The translations under genes and the position numbers were made by a program. DNA of 40,703 bases from Beijerinckiaceae bacterium. GTDB lineage: Bacteria > Pseudomonadota > Alphaproteobacteria > Rhizobiales > Beijerinckiaceae. The stretch spans positions 1 to 40,703 of the forward strand of contig CANJJI010000021.1 in the NCBI GenBank assembly GCA_947474545.1. The letters run 5' to 3'. The stretch's first letter is position 1; each line of letters opens with the position of its first letter. Of the stretch, positions 1-10,833 are shown piece by piece. The notes beneath the pieces were generated by a model. The model had not been told where the DNA came from and did no database searches. It saw nothing but the letters and a program-made list of their open reading frames with translations.

Positions 1-66
1 ATCTTGCTCGATATAGGGCGCAAAGACGATGACATGGCTAAGCCGGTCTTGAAATGGCTGCGTCAT
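1..66 (-). CDS. Possible partial gene cut by the left edge, product unknown
   Basis: An ATG at 66 opens 22 codons that stay open to the window edge. The start lies six bases after the TAG stop of the ABC transporter gene on the same strand, which is spacing typical of an operon. The peptide begins MTQPFQDRLSHVIVF and is too short to assign to a family. No strong Shine-Dalgarno sequence is visible, so translational coupling to the ABC gene would be expected. The call rests on frame continuity and operon position only. Confidence 0.45.
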   Translation of the reverse strand, partial: MTQPFQDRLSHVIVFAPYIEQD

Positions 67-72
67 GACCGG

Positions 73-1854
73 CTAGTCGCCCGTGCTGCTGGCAGCGGGC
101 GCAGTCTCGTTGGGCGGTCCGCCTTTTTCCTCGCTCGCGGCGCGTTTCCACAGTCGTGAATATTCGCCTTTCCGGCTGATCAATTCTTCATGGGAGCCCA
201 ATTCCACGATGCGGCCCGCGCGCATGACGACAACCTTGTCCGCAGCTTCGGCCATCGTCAGGCGATGGGTGACGGAGAGGATCGTGCAAGTGCCTTTGAG
301 TTTCACGATCGTTTGCAGAATCTCCGCTTCCGTCGTCGGATCGAGCGCGGAGGAGAATTCGTCCAGAACCATGATGGCTGGTTTGCGCACGAGCGCGCGG
401 GCAAGCGCAATGCGTTGACGCTCGCCGCCCGAAAAACGCGCGCCGGACGTTCCGGCCATCGTGTCATAGCCCTCCGGCAGCGACATGATGAGATCGTGAA
501 TCTCAGCGGCCTTGGCGGCGGCGATGACGTCTTCATCGCTGGCGTTGAGGGCCCCAAGACGGATATTCTCTTTTACCGGGGCGTCGAAAATCGTAATTTC
601 CTGCGACACCAATCCAATCTGGCTGCGCAAGGATGACATTGTCACATCGCGAAGGTCTTGTCCGTCAACGGTGATCTTGCCTTCGGTCACTTCGTAGAAC
701 CGAAGGATCAGGTTGATAATAGAACTCTTGCCTGCGCCGCTACGGCCAACGAACACGACATATTCGCCCGCATTGATCTTGAGATCGACCTTGTTCAGGG
801 TTGGCGCTTCAGCCGTGGGGTAGCGGAAGCTGACCTTCTCAACTTCGATCGCCTGGGTGAACCGGGACAGATCGCGCGCGCCCGGTTTGTCCTGGATGCC
901 CATGGGCTCGTCGAGAATTTCGCGGATGCGCTGCCAGCCAGCCGTGGCGTCGATGAACGAAGGCACCATCCAGGTAAGGTTGTGGATGGCCGAATTCAGG
1001 CCGATCAGCAGCGCCTGATAGGCAACCAGATCGCCAACCGTGATGCGTCCATTGATCGTCAGCCAGCCGCCAACGCCAAGCACGACAAGTTGCAGCATCA
1101 AAAAGCTGAGACTTGGAAGCCGGGAAACCATATAGGAAAGGAAATTCGCGCGGGCGAGCTTGGTCAGCAATTCGTCGAGACGCTTGGAAAAATCCTTGGA
1201 GGCATGATTTTCTAGGCTGTAGGCCTTGATCACGCTTTGCCCGCCAAGGTTTTCCTGCAGGAAGCCCATCATGCGGCCTTCTTCCCGCCGCAGAATGAAC
1301 GATGCATCAAGCGCTTTGCCCTGCACAATGCGAGGCATAAGCAGGCTGAATACGATGCCCACCGCTGCGATACCGGCCAGAATGGGATGCACAAAGAGCA
1401 TCAGCCCCAGCGTGGTGATGATTTCCACGAGGCCGGCCATCGCCATCGGGAAAGCCAGCACCATGCCGTTTTCAATCTGCCCGACATCCGCATTGAAACG
1501 GGCTGTCAGATCCCCCGCCGACTGGCGCCGGTAAAACCCGACCGGTAGCGATTGGAGATGGGAGAACATGTCCAGCCGGATGTCATTGACAATTTTACCG
1601 CCGATCCGCGCCCAATAGAAATCGCTGGCAATGACCACGAAATTGAACAGGATCGCGCCAATAGCAAGTCCGCCCAGAATGAGCATCAGGGCCGGCATGT
1701 CGCCTTCCACAACCGCCTTGTCGATGACGAATTTCATCGAATAGCGGATGCCGACGTCGTAAAGGCTTTCGAGAATCAGACCGCCGAACAGCAGGAACAC
1801 GGTCATGCGGTAGCGGCCCGCATAACGCGCGATACTGATGAACATTTCCCGCAT
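73..1854 (-). CDS. ABC transporter, fused permease and ATP-binding protein (exporter half-transporter)
   Basis: This 593-residue protein has the MsbA/LmrA-type half-exporter layout: an N-terminal membrane domain with about six helices (roughly 15-315), then a nucleotide-binding domain (roughly 335-575). Visible motifs are Walker A GRSGAGKSS (370-378), signature FSGGE (474-478, a variant of LSGGQ), Walker B VLDE with catalytic Glu499, and the H-loop VTHR near 530. It should work as a homodimer or with a partner, exporting a lipid, peptide or drug-like substrate across the inner membrane; the substrate cannot be read from sequence. The start at 1854 follows GAGAGGA at good spacing. The tail is Pro/Ala/Thr-rich and probably disordered. 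A possible gene cut by the left edge follows six bases downstream. Confidence 0.93.
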   Translation of the reverse strand: MREMFISIARYAGRYRMTVFLLFGGLILESLYDVGIRYSMKFVIDKAVVEGDMPALMLILGGLAIGAILFNFVVIASDFYWARIGGKIVNDIRLDMFSHLQSLPVGFYRRQSAGDLTARFNADVGQIENGMVLAFPMAMAGLVEIITTLGLMLFVHPILAGIAAVGIVFSLLMPRIVQGKALDASFILRREEGRMMGFLQENLGGQSVIKAYSLENHASKDFSKRLDELLTKLARANFLSYMVSRLPSLSFLMLQLVVLGVGGWLTINGRITVGDLVAYQALLIGLNSAIHNLTWMVPSFIDATAGWQRIREILDEPMGIQDKPGARDLSRFTQAIEVEKVSFRYPTAEAPTLNKVDLKINAGEYVVFVGRSGAGKSSIINLILRFYEVTEGKITVDGQDLRDVTMSSLRSQIGLVSQEITIFDAPVKENIRLGALNASDEDVIAAAKAAEIHDLIMSLPEGYDTMAGTSGARFSGGERQRIALARALVRKPAIMVLDEFSSALDPTTEAEILQTIVKLKGTCTILSVTHRLTMAEAADKVVVMRAGRIVELGSHEELISRKGEYSRLWKRAASEEKGGPPNETAPAASSTGD

Positions 1855-2198
1855 GGCGATGTCCTCTCAGCTGTGCCGGTTCATTCGCGAATACAGGCAG
1901 TTGAATGCCGCGAAAAGCGAGGCCATATAATCGCAGCCGGCCACGGCCGAAAATTTGAACTTCCGGACTTCACAAAACATCCCCCCACGCCCGGCCGCTA
2001 GCGGCCTGCGTTCTTGCACAGCTATTTCGACACATTGCTAGCACGTTTCCACCGGCCGCATGAACCCTGGCTGAATAGCCGGAATTCGCGCGATGCCCTG
2101 ACACCCGGAATCCGGGTACGCCGTTATTTGAGAAGTATCCACTTTTCATCTGCAGAAAGCGCGTCACTGCGTGACCCACTTTATTCTGATGGTGGATA
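1855..2198. other. Intergenic stretch with short palindromes, no gene seen
   Basis: These 344 bases separate the ABC transporter start from the stop of the SET/ATP-grasp gene; both genes read leftward. The stretch must carry the ABC promoter, but I see no convincing -35/-10 pair. It holds several short palindromes: GTCAC-TGC-GTGAC at 2163-2175, ACCCGG-AAT-CCGGGT at 2103-2117, and the perfect 14-mer GGCCGCTAGCGGCC at 1993-2006. The first two lie just past the upstream gene's stop and could slow RNA polymerase, but neither is followed by a T-run. A 69-codon frame here has no recognisable content. Confidence 0.4.
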
Positions 2199-3764
2199 TT
2201 AGCCGGGCTTGGACCTGTTGCGCGTGAGCGCGTGGTTCAGCACGAGTTCAAGGATTTCGGGCATCGTCCGGCCAGCCAGTTTCAGAAGACTGCCGACGGT
2301 CGAGGAATCGTCAGTGGAAAGGCCGCAATTGGCGTTCACTTCCAGAACGTACAACTTGCCGGACTTTGCCGAACGCCTCATATCAACGCGTGCATAGCTG
2401 CTGCCATCCACGGCCCTGACCGCTCGGCGCGCAAGATTTTCGATTTCGGCCCGCATTTCCGCCGGCGCAGACTGGTACCAATAATAGGGTTCTCCGGCTG
2501 GAATTGGCCGCTTGTCCTCAGGCAATTCCCAATAACGCTCATAGGCCAGGAATTGCTCGTTCGCTGGGACGCGCTGGTCGAAGACCCGTTCGCCTGGCGG
2601 CAGCACGTAGAGGCCGAGGGGCTGGCCGGGATCCTCGATCACGAGAGCGGTGAACTCGCGGCCCTCGATAAAAGGTTCGGCAAACACCTGGCTCGCATGA
2701 AAATATTTGTCTTTCCGTAATTTATCGACGCGGCTGCGCGCCGACTCCAGATCGTAGCAAACCGAATCCAGGCTGATCCCGTAGCTGCCGGCGGATACGT
2801 CCGGCTTGATGAACAGTGGATAGCCAATCTGCTCGACGGCCTTTTTGAGATCTGGATCGGTTTCTTCTATGACGACGAAGTCAGCCGTCGAGACGCCGGA
2901 AGCCTGCAACAGACGCTTGGTCGAAAGCTTTCCTGTAGTGACATTGTAAAAAACGGTACTCGCGCCGCTGAACGGCAGGCCGGAGCGGGTCAACGCAGTC
3001 ACCATGCTCGGGCCGGGATAGCCGTCCTCTTCCGAGCCGTCGCACAGGTTCATGACGACGATAGGCGTTTCCTTGTTACGTTGGACGAGCGTGGCGACGA
3101 TTGTATCGATGGCGGGGATCGTCACCTGGGTCCATACAAACTTCAGGTCTAACGGCCCGAACCAGTCTTTCAGTTCAGCATGGAAGCCCGGCAAATCGTA
3201 TTCCGGGCTCACAGCCTTCCCGTCCTCGATCATATAGGGAATGAGCAAGTGAACTTCCGGCTTCAAGGTACGGACATTCAACTCCACTTTTCCCTTTCCG
3301 GCGATTTCATCTGCCCACCGGCTCGCGATGAAGGGGGAAATCAGGGGCCGCAGAGTTTCGCGCTGCGCGGGTGAAAGAAACCGGAAGCCGCGGATTTCAT
3401 GCGCGCAGGAGGGAGCGCTGCAACCACAGGGAAAGGGCGAAGTCATCGACCATTCCGTACTGTTGTAATTGAAAGTCATTTCTTCGCCAGCAGCAATCGG
3501 CCGGGCTGCCACCATTTGCCTTTTGGCGGTATCGATCCGCACATTGGGCGAGCAGCCATGATTCATGGATTTCCACTGCGAATCCAGCGTCAGTACGTGC
3601 GCGTGTTCGTCAAGCTGGATCGTATATTTCGTCGGATGGTCGATGATCTCGCCGGTGAGCTGAAAAATTGTCTCGCCAGTTTCAAATGGCGTGACCGCCT
3701 CGATGATCTCGCCGTAGGGACCGCGCCCCAGCTTTATTCTCTCGATATGCTGGTCCATGGCCAC
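2199..3764 (-). CDS. SET-domain lysine methyltransferase fused to a D-Ala-D-Ala ligase-like ATP-grasp domain
   Basis: The protein has about 521 residues. Its N-terminal ~110 residues form a SET domain: NHGCSPN (68-74) is the SAM and substrate knot, and GEEMTFNYN (93-101) holds the catalytic Tyr region. A post-SET CxCx4C (Cys113, 115, 120) follows; with the Cys of NHGC it could complete the zinc site of eukaryotic-type SET enzymes. Residues ~235-515 are ATP-grasp: TKRLLQASGV, FIKPDVSAGSYG (Lys320), FAEPFIEGREF, RVDMRR and LEVNANCG, the last two giving the Asp/Glu/Asn metal ligands of D-Ala-D-Ala ligases. All key residues of both halves look intact. I infer methylation and peptide-bond-type ligation on one substrate or pathway; the substrate is unknown. 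GTG at 3764 has AAGGA seven bases upstream; ATG 3758 is an alternative. An MFS exporter gene is divergent. Confidence 0.85.
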   Translation of the reverse strand: MAMDQHIERIKLGRGPYGEIIEAVTPFETGETIFQLTGEIIDHPTKYTIQLDEHAHVLTLDSQWKSMNHGCSPNVRIDTAKRQMVAARPIAAGEEMTFNYNSTEWSMTSPFPCGCSAPSCAHEIRGFRFLSPAQRETLRPLISPFIASRWADEIAGKGKVELNVRTLKPEVHLLIPYMIEDGKAVSPEYDLPGFHAELKDWFGPLDLKFVWTQVTIPAIDTIVATLVQRNKETPIVVMNLCDGSEEDGYPGPSMVTALTRSGLPFSGASTVFYNVTTGKLSTKRLLQASGVSTADFVVIEETDPDLKKAVEQIGYPLFIKPDVSAGSYGISLDSVCYDLESARSRVDKLRKDKYFHASQVFAEPFIEGREFTALVIEDPGQPLGLYVLPPGERVFDQRVPANEQFLAYERYWELPEDKRPIPAGEPYYWYQSAPAEMRAEIENLARRAVRAVDGSSYARVDMRRSAKSGKLYVLEVNANCGLSTDDSSTVGSLLKLAGRTMPEILELVLNHALTRNRSKPG

Positions 3765-4038
3765 ATCTGTTTCCTTCAAGGAGCGCGATGCCTGGGGCGA
3801 TCTGGCCTCGCGCAGGGGGTCTCGCGTCGTGCTGCACTTTTGGCGAATGGCAAGTGCTTGCGCCCCTCAGCCGTCAAATTGTCACACTTTTCCTATCGCG
3901 TGAATAAAATGAACGCTATCTGAATAGCCAGAGAATTCCAGTGATTATCCTGTTGCGTCCACCGCAATTTCGGCTGACTGTTGCGCGGCATATCGCGCCT
4001 TTCATTCCGGGCAAACCGGGCAACCAGCCAAAACCAAG

Positions 4039-5295
4039 ATGAACGCCCGTTTCCTGCCGATCAGAGAAGTCTTCCGCCACCGCAATTACGCGATCTTCAT
4101 GCTCGGGCTGGGGCCGCACGCCATATCCTCGTGGATGTACCGGGTTGGCATCGGCTGGCTCGCCTGGGAGTTGACCCGCTCACCGGTGTGGCTGGGAGTT
4201 ATAGCTGCCGCCGATCTGATCCCGGTGCTGTTCCTGTCGCCGCTGGCGGGCGTGGTGACAGATCGTGTGACGCCAGTAAAACTTATGTTGTTGACCCAAT
4301 GGCTGCAGTTTGCGCAATGCCTCGCGGTGGTGGGCGCCATGCTCGCGGGCGTCATGCGGATTGAACTTCTGCTTGTTCTCACACTGGCGTTGGGCGTGGT
4401 GCAGGCATTTGGATCATCAGCCCGCCATGCGACTGTGCCCTATACCGTTCCGCGGCCTCTCGTCGCGACGGCGGTTTCTCTCGACTCGGCGCTGTTTCAG
4501 GCGAGCCGTTTTATCGGACCGGCGATCGCGGCGCTGATCATCCCGGTCTGGGGCGTTCTGGGCGCATTTATTGTGCACATCGCCGGTACATTCATATTTT
4601 CCGTTATGATGCATTTCATGGATGTTCCACCGCCCGAGCGCAAGCACGGCCCGCGCAATTTCTATTCGGATATTCGCGACGGCGTCGCTTATGTGCGCGC
4701 GCATAAGGGAATCGGGCCGTTGCTTGTCATGCTGCTGGCGGCCTCCGTTTGCCTCAGGCCGCTTCAGGACATGCTGCCAGGATTTTCCGAAGCTGTGTTC
4801 CACTCGGATGCAGTAGGTCTGGCCTGGCTTTCATCCGCCATGGGCGTTGGTGCGATGATCAGCGCGACTGCTGTCGCCTTGCAAGGACGGCTCTCCGGCC
4901 TCGCCAACATGGCGTTCGTGGGATTGTTCGGCGTTGTCGCTGCAACATATGGGTTTGTATCGACCAACATTTTGTGGGTGGGCGTGATTTTCTGCGCCCT
5001 GTCCGGCTATACGCTCAATACGTTGTCGGTGAGTACGCAGGCGCTGGTGCAGTCGGCGGTGGATGATTCCATGCGTGGGCGGGTCATGTCACTCTATACG
5101 CTGATCTTCCGGGGTACGCCGGCGTTGGGCGCACTGGCCTTTGGTGGGCTGGCGGAATGGATTGGGCTGCGCTGGTCCTACGCTATTGCTGCGTCCCTGT
5201 GTCTGATGGCGTCTTTCTGGCTGTTGCCGCGAAAAAACTCGATGCGCGCAGCTCTGGATTTTGATCGTGCTGCTTCACGTCAGCACGATTCCTAA
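4039..5295 (+). CDS. MFS transporter, EntS-like (MFS_3) family
   Basis: This 418-residue, strongly hydrophobic protein is consistent with 12 transmembrane helices. The N-terminal pattern FRHRNYAIFMLGLGPHAIS and the loop LAGVVTDRVTP after the second helix match the MFS_3 efflux group (EntS and relatives), which act as proton-driven exporters in the inner membrane. The C-terminal half keeps the usual STQALVQ / MRGRVMSLYTL segment. The gene is divergent from the SET/ATP-grasp gene across about 270 bases, so it could export that enzyme's product, but this rests on position alone. The ATG at 4039 has only a weak Shine-Dalgarno sequence. I found no convincing promoter in 3765-4038. Confidence 0.88.
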   Translation: MNARFLPIREVFRHRNYAIFMLGLGPHAISSWMYRVGIGWLAWELTRSPVWLGVIAAADLIPVLFLSPLAGVVTDRVTPVKLMLLTQWLQFAQCLAVVGAMLAGVMRIELLLVLTLALGVVQAFGSSARHATVPYTVPRPLVATAVSLDSALFQASRFIGPAIAALIIPVWGVLGAFIVHIAGTFIFSVMMHFMDVPPPERKHGPRNFYSDIRDGVAYVRAHKGIGPLLVMLLAASVCLRPLQDMLPGFSEAVFHSDAVGLAWLSSAMGVGAMISATAVALQGRLSGLANMAFVGLFGVVAATYGFVSTNILWVGVIFCALSGYTLNTLSVSTQALVQSAVDDSMRGRVMSLYTLIFRGTPALGALAFGGLAEWIGLRWSYAIAASLCLMASFWLLPRKNSMRAALDFDRAASRQHDS

Positions 5296-5313
5296 AAATC
5301 GACTGTCGTTGAA

Positions 5314-5400
5314 TCAGGAAATAAAGACACTGAGAATAACCAGAGCGATGATCGTCGCCCAGGCCAATGGTGTCAGCGCCTTGTCGAGGGTTTGCAACAT
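5314..5400 (-). CDS. Small single-span membrane protein of 28 residues
   Basis: ATG at 5400 to TGA at 5314 encodes 28 residues: a short amphipathic start (MLQTLDKALTPL), then one hydrophobic helix (AWATIIALVILSVFI) ending at the C-terminal Ser. GGGG lies seven bases before the ATG, and a perfect TATAAT sits about 45 bases upstream on the same strand (5452-5447). It does not overlap either neighbour: the MFS gene converges on it and the FAD gene lies upstream with the TATAAT box between them. Single-span miniproteins of this size often regulate membrane complexes or transporters, but nothing here says which. The separate promoter and ribosome site make chance unlikely. Confidence 0.6.
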   Translation of the reverse strand: MLQTLDKALTPLAWATIIALVILSVFIS

Positions 5401-5446
5401 GATTTGCCCCGTTTAGTTTGCACCGCAACAAATGCCGTCTAGCACC

Positions 5447-5452
5447 ATTATA
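5447..5452 (-). promoter_or_regulatory. Candidate -10 box of the small membrane protein gene
   Basis: The minus strand reads TATAAT, a full match to the sigma-70 -10 consensus, and would start transcription about 40 bases before the ATG at 5400. I do not see a good -35 hexamer 16-18 bases further upstream, so the promoter may be weak, activated, or use another sigma factor. Confidence 0.45.
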
Positions 5453-5497
5453 ACCGTTTCGCGACCTTAAAGACTGACCATTACGCAAATTTAATGA

Positions 5498-6733
5498 TCA
5501 TTTGGCCTGCAATTGCGCCAGTGAAAAGCCTGCCACTTTCTTGTAGTTGTCGGAAAGTGCGCGCAGTTCATCCTGCGTGATGAAATCGTCGAGGTTTTCA
5601 AAAGGCTTGTCTCCCACAAGCTCTTCCACCTTGATGTTGATAAAGTCGGGCGGCGTATTCCTGTTCGTCAGGACGACGTGGTTGGCGGCCTCACGGCGCT
5701 CTGTGTCATACGAATTGAGCGCAGCAGCTATTCCGTTTTCGCGGGCCAGACAATCCGCCAGCGCGCGCGCATCAAGCGCGCCTTGCGCCGCGCCATTCGA
5801 GCCGCGCGGATACATGGGATGGGCGGCGTCGCCCGCCAGCGTCACCCGGCCAAAAGTCCAGCGGGGCAGGGGATCCTTATCCACCATGGGATATTCGAGC
5901 ACCATATCGGCTTTGGCGATCATGTCGGCAACATCGAGCCAGTCGAATTTCCAGTCCTTGTAGATGGCGTAGAAATCGTCGAGCTTACCGGCCTGGTTCC
6001 AGTCGTTCTGCTTGTTGAGTTCAGGCTGTTCGATTTCGGCCATCCAGTTGATGAGCTGGTTTCCTTCGCCGTCCACATTGTCAATGATGGGATAAACGAC
6101 AATCTTGCCAGTCTTGATCGAGCCAATGCGCATATAGCTCGCGCCCGTCAGTATCGGCTTGCGCTTGGTGACCCCGCGCCACGTGTTGATGCCCGCGAAG
6201 GCGAGCTTGTCTTCGGGATAGAGCTGCTTGCGGATGGCCCCGTTGATGCCGTCGCAGGCGATCAGCGCATCGGCGCGCACAGAGGGGCGTTTGCCGCCAT
6301 TGAAATCCGCCAGATGGACGGTGACGCCATTTTCGTCCTGCTCGAAGCCAGTGCAGGTGTGGTCTGTCCTGATCGCGTCCGAACCCAATCGCGCCAGTGC
6401 GGCGTTGAACAAGGTCAGATGCAGACGGCCCCGGTGAATACCCACTTCGGGCAGCGCATAGCCTGCCGATTTGCCGCGCGGCTCTTTGTAAATAAGTTGG
6501 CCAAAGCGATTAAAGAAACAGCTTTCCACATTAATGATGCCCTGCGCCTGCAATTCATCCGTAATGCCCTGCGCCTGAAACTCGCGCATGGCGTGGGGCA
6601 GCAGCGTGATGCCGACACCGATTTCCTTCACATCTGGAACACGTTCATAAATCGTGCAGGAAATGCCCCGATTTTTCAGGTTGAGCGCGAGGCAGAGACC
6701 GGCGATTCCGCCGCCGGCGATGGCGATATGCAT
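5498..6733 (-). CDS. FAD-dependent aromatic monooxygenase (salicylate hydroxylase-like)
   Basis: This is a group A flavoprotein monooxygenase of 411 residues. It shows the N-terminal dinucleotide fold GGGIAG (7-12) with the acidic end of strand two (YER), the DG motif ACDGINGAIRK (around 161), and the GD motif AGDAAHPMYPRGSNGAAQG (around 300). This family uses NAD(P)H and O2 to hydroxylate aromatic acids or related rings. Length and motif spacing resemble salicylate and 3-hydroxybenzoate 6-hydroxylases, but the substrate cannot be read. An ATG 33 bases upstream is in frame, but the ATG at 6733 leads straight into the nucleotide-binding strand and has GAAAG upstream. An extradiol dioxygenase gene lies upstream on the same strand, which suggests a shared ring-cleavage route. 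Confidence 0.9.
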   Translation of the reverse strand: MHIAIAGGGIAGLCLALNLKNRGISCTIYERVPDVKEIGVGITLLPHAMREFQAQGITDELQAQGIINVESCFFNRFGQLIYKEPRGKSAGYALPEVGIHRGRLHLTLFNAALARLGSDAIRTDHTCTGFEQDENGVTVHLADFNGGKRPSVRADALIACDGINGAIRKQLYPEDKLAFAGINTWRGVTKRKPILTGASYMRIGSIKTGKIVVYPIIDNVDGEGNQLINWMAEIEQPELNKQNDWNQAGKLDDFYAIYKDWKFDWLDVADMIAKADMVLEYPMVDKDPLPRWTFGRVTLAGDAAHPMYPRGSNGAAQGALDARALADCLARENGIAAALNSYDTERREAANHVVLTNRNTPPDFINIKVEELVGDKPFENLDDFITQDELRALSDNYKKVAGFSLAQLQAK

Positions 6734-6760
6734 TTTGATATCTTTCGTAAGTTGGGACCC

Positions 6761-6855
6761 TGTCATCCCGGACGCCGCAGGCGATCCGGGATCGCATTCT
6801 TATTTCTGAAGCCACCGCTATCCCGGATAAATGCTGCGCATTTCCCGGGATGACA
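6761..6855. repeat. REP-like palindromic intergenic element
   Basis: The outer arms TGTCATCCCGG (6761-6771) and CCGGGATGACA (6845-6855) are perfect inverted repeats. Inside are a stem TCCCGGA / TCCGGGA (6766-6772 and 6785-6791) and a further TCCCGGA at about 6820. Such double-hairpin units ending in GTCATCCCGG are typical of dispersed intergenic palindromes in Rhizobiales. It lies between the extradiol dioxygenase stop and the FAD monooxygenase start, so on the transcript it would fold in the intercistronic region and could tune the downstream gene. No second full copy was seen in the window. Confidence 0.65.
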
Positions 6856-6863
6856 AGCCTCGT

Positions 6864-7754
6864 TCACGGATATCCGGGAAAGGTGCCAAAAGAACCAAAG
6901 CCCCAGGCGCTGCGCAAGGTGTCTTTCGGCCAGCGCTTGGGCCGCAACGGCATTTCCTCATGCCAGGGGCGCGGCTCCCAATAACCGAGTTCCTCGTCTT
7001 TCATCATGTCCATTTCGCAGAACATTTCTACACGCACGCCGTCGGCATTGCGGTGATAGGCGGCGATATTGTGACCGACCACATGGCGCAACGGCCCCCA
7101 AACCAGATGAATCTTGTTCTTCGCCAGCACCTCGCAGGTGCGGTGCAGCTCCGACCAGTCCTTCACCTCAAAGGCAATGTGATGCAGGGCCGGGCTTTCG
7201 TAGCGGACAAAATTGATGGTGTGGTGATCCACCCCGCAGCGCAGGAAGGAGAAATGATCGCCCATCCAGTCACTGACCCGGAAGCCCAGCACATCGCAAT
7301 AAAAATCTGTGATCTTCTGGACGTCCTCGACCCGGTAGGCGACATGGCCGAATTTGACCGGGCTGATGCCGGTGTCGGAGATGTCGTGCTTGTGAAACTC
7401 ATAGTCGGCATAGACTTCGATCCGCGTCCCCTTGGGGTCTTCAAATGCGATGGCCTGACGTACGCCGGGCGTGATGTCGCTGCATTTGTCGGATTTCACG
7501 CCGTGCTTTTGCAGATTGGCTTGAATTTCGCCAAGGTCTGAACCCGGCGCGACCTGGAAGGCCAGCCGCTTGAGCTGCGAGTCACCCCCGCGTTCGATCG
7601 AAATCGCCTCCTGCCCGAGCCTGGTGGCAAAGAGAGCTGCATCGCGCGTGCGCTCAATGACCTGCAGTCCGATCACCTGTGTCCAGTAATCCACCTGCTG
7701 TTCGAAATCGGGCGTGGTGAAAGTGGCGTGCCCCAGGCGTTTGACCTTGATCAC
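6864..7754 (-). CDS. Type I extradiol ring-cleavage dioxygenase with two VOC domains
   Basis: The 296-residue protein has two vicinal-oxygen-chelate domains. The catalytic C-terminal one carries the 2-His-1-carboxylate iron site: His137 (FGHVAYRV), His192 (LHHIAFEV) and Glu243 (VRVEMF), with spacings close to those of BphC and homoprotocatechuate 2,3-dioxygenase. It should open a catechol-type ring beside the hydroxyl pair, using Fe(II) and O2. The frame stays open far upstream into leuS on the other strand. The true start is GTG at 7754, with GGAGA six bases before it and the sequence entering the VOC fold at once (IKVKRLGHATFTT). It is followed by the FAD monooxygenase; hydroxylation then cleavage is the likely joint role. 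Confidence 0.9.
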   Translation of the reverse strand: MIKVKRLGHATFTTPDFEQQVDYWTQVIGLQVIERTRDAALFATRLGQEAISIERGGDSQLKRLAFQVAPGSDLGEIQANLQKHGVKSDKCSDITPGVRQAIAFEDPKGTRIEVYADYEFHKHDISDTGISPVKFGHVAYRVEDVQKITDFYCDVLGFRVSDWMGDHFSFLRCGVDHHTINFVRYESPALHHIAFEVKDWSELHRTCEVLAKNKIHLVWGPLRHVVGHNIAAYHRNADGVRVEMFCEMDMMKDEELGYWEPRPWHEEMPLRPKRWPKDTLRSAWGFGSFGTFPGYP

Positions 7755-7916
7755 GGAAATCTCCTCTGGTGAATTCCCTGCTGGACGGGAAAAGTAAGAC
7801 TGCGAGGGGTTGCTTATCACGAGGCGTTGCTGCCCGCCATCGACGCCTGCGGCAAATCCTGATAGAGCGCAGGCCTGACATTTAGCGCCCGGAACGGGCA
7901 TGGAAAGACCCAAAGC

Positions 7917-10445
<2,529 letters not shown>

Positions 10446-10461
10446 ACGAATAGGAGCTGCC

Positions 10462-10833
10462 ATGGCCTACATCCGCATCGATCACGTGGCGCTGGAGGTT
10501 TCCGATCTCGCGCGGTCCACAGCCTTTTACGAAAAGCACTTTGGCTTTGAAACTTATTCACGCCAGACCGTGCGCGGTGGTCTTCAGATCAATTACCTGC
10601 GTCTTGGAGGCACGGTGCTGGAACTGGTGGGTGAACAACGCGAACCGGTTCAAGGCTTCCACTTCTGCCTGATTTCCGATGGCTTTGATGAAGCTGTGCG
10701 CGCGTTGGAAGAGGCAGGCGTGGAATACGTGACAAAGCCTCATCCCACCGGTGCGCGTGTACCGGACGAAGAAGGCTGGCGGCGCGTCGTGTTTCGTGGC
10801 CCTGATGGTGAACAGATCGAGATACGCGGCTAA
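10462..10833 (+). CDS. VOC family protein (glyoxalase/bleomycin-resistance fold)
   Basis: This single VOC protein has 123 residues: two beta-alpha-beta-beta-beta repeats starting at IRIDHVALEVSDL and VQGFHFCLIS. Metal-ligand positions of the glyoxalase I pattern are filled by His8, Glu54, His67 and Glu120. That full set points to a metal-dependent lyase, epimerase or isomerase rather than a plain binding protein. Length and ligands fit methylmalonyl-CoA epimerase or glyoxalase relatives, but the specificity is open. AGGAG lies five bases before the ATG, and leuS ends 16 bases upstream, so the two are probably cotranscribed. Its stop overlaps the stop of the convergent acyl-CoA synthetase gene. 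Confidence 0.85.
   Translation: MAYIRIDHVALEVSDLARSTAFYEKHFGFETYSRQTVRGGLQINYLRLGGTVLELVGEQREPVQGFHFCLISDGFDEAVRALEEAGVEYVTKPHPTGARVPDEEGWRRVVFRGPDGEQIEIRG

Noticed and set aside
1970-2179. 69-codon minus-strand frame in the gap after the SET/ATP-grasp gene
   Set aside because: No ribosome site, no motif, and it crosses three short palindromes; treated as intergenic.
5678-6853. Long plus-strand open frame (391 codons) opposite the FAD monooxygenase
   Set aside because: It lies antisense to a gene with clear flavoprotein motifs, has no recognisable motif, and runs through the REP-like element; long antisense frames are expected at this base composition.
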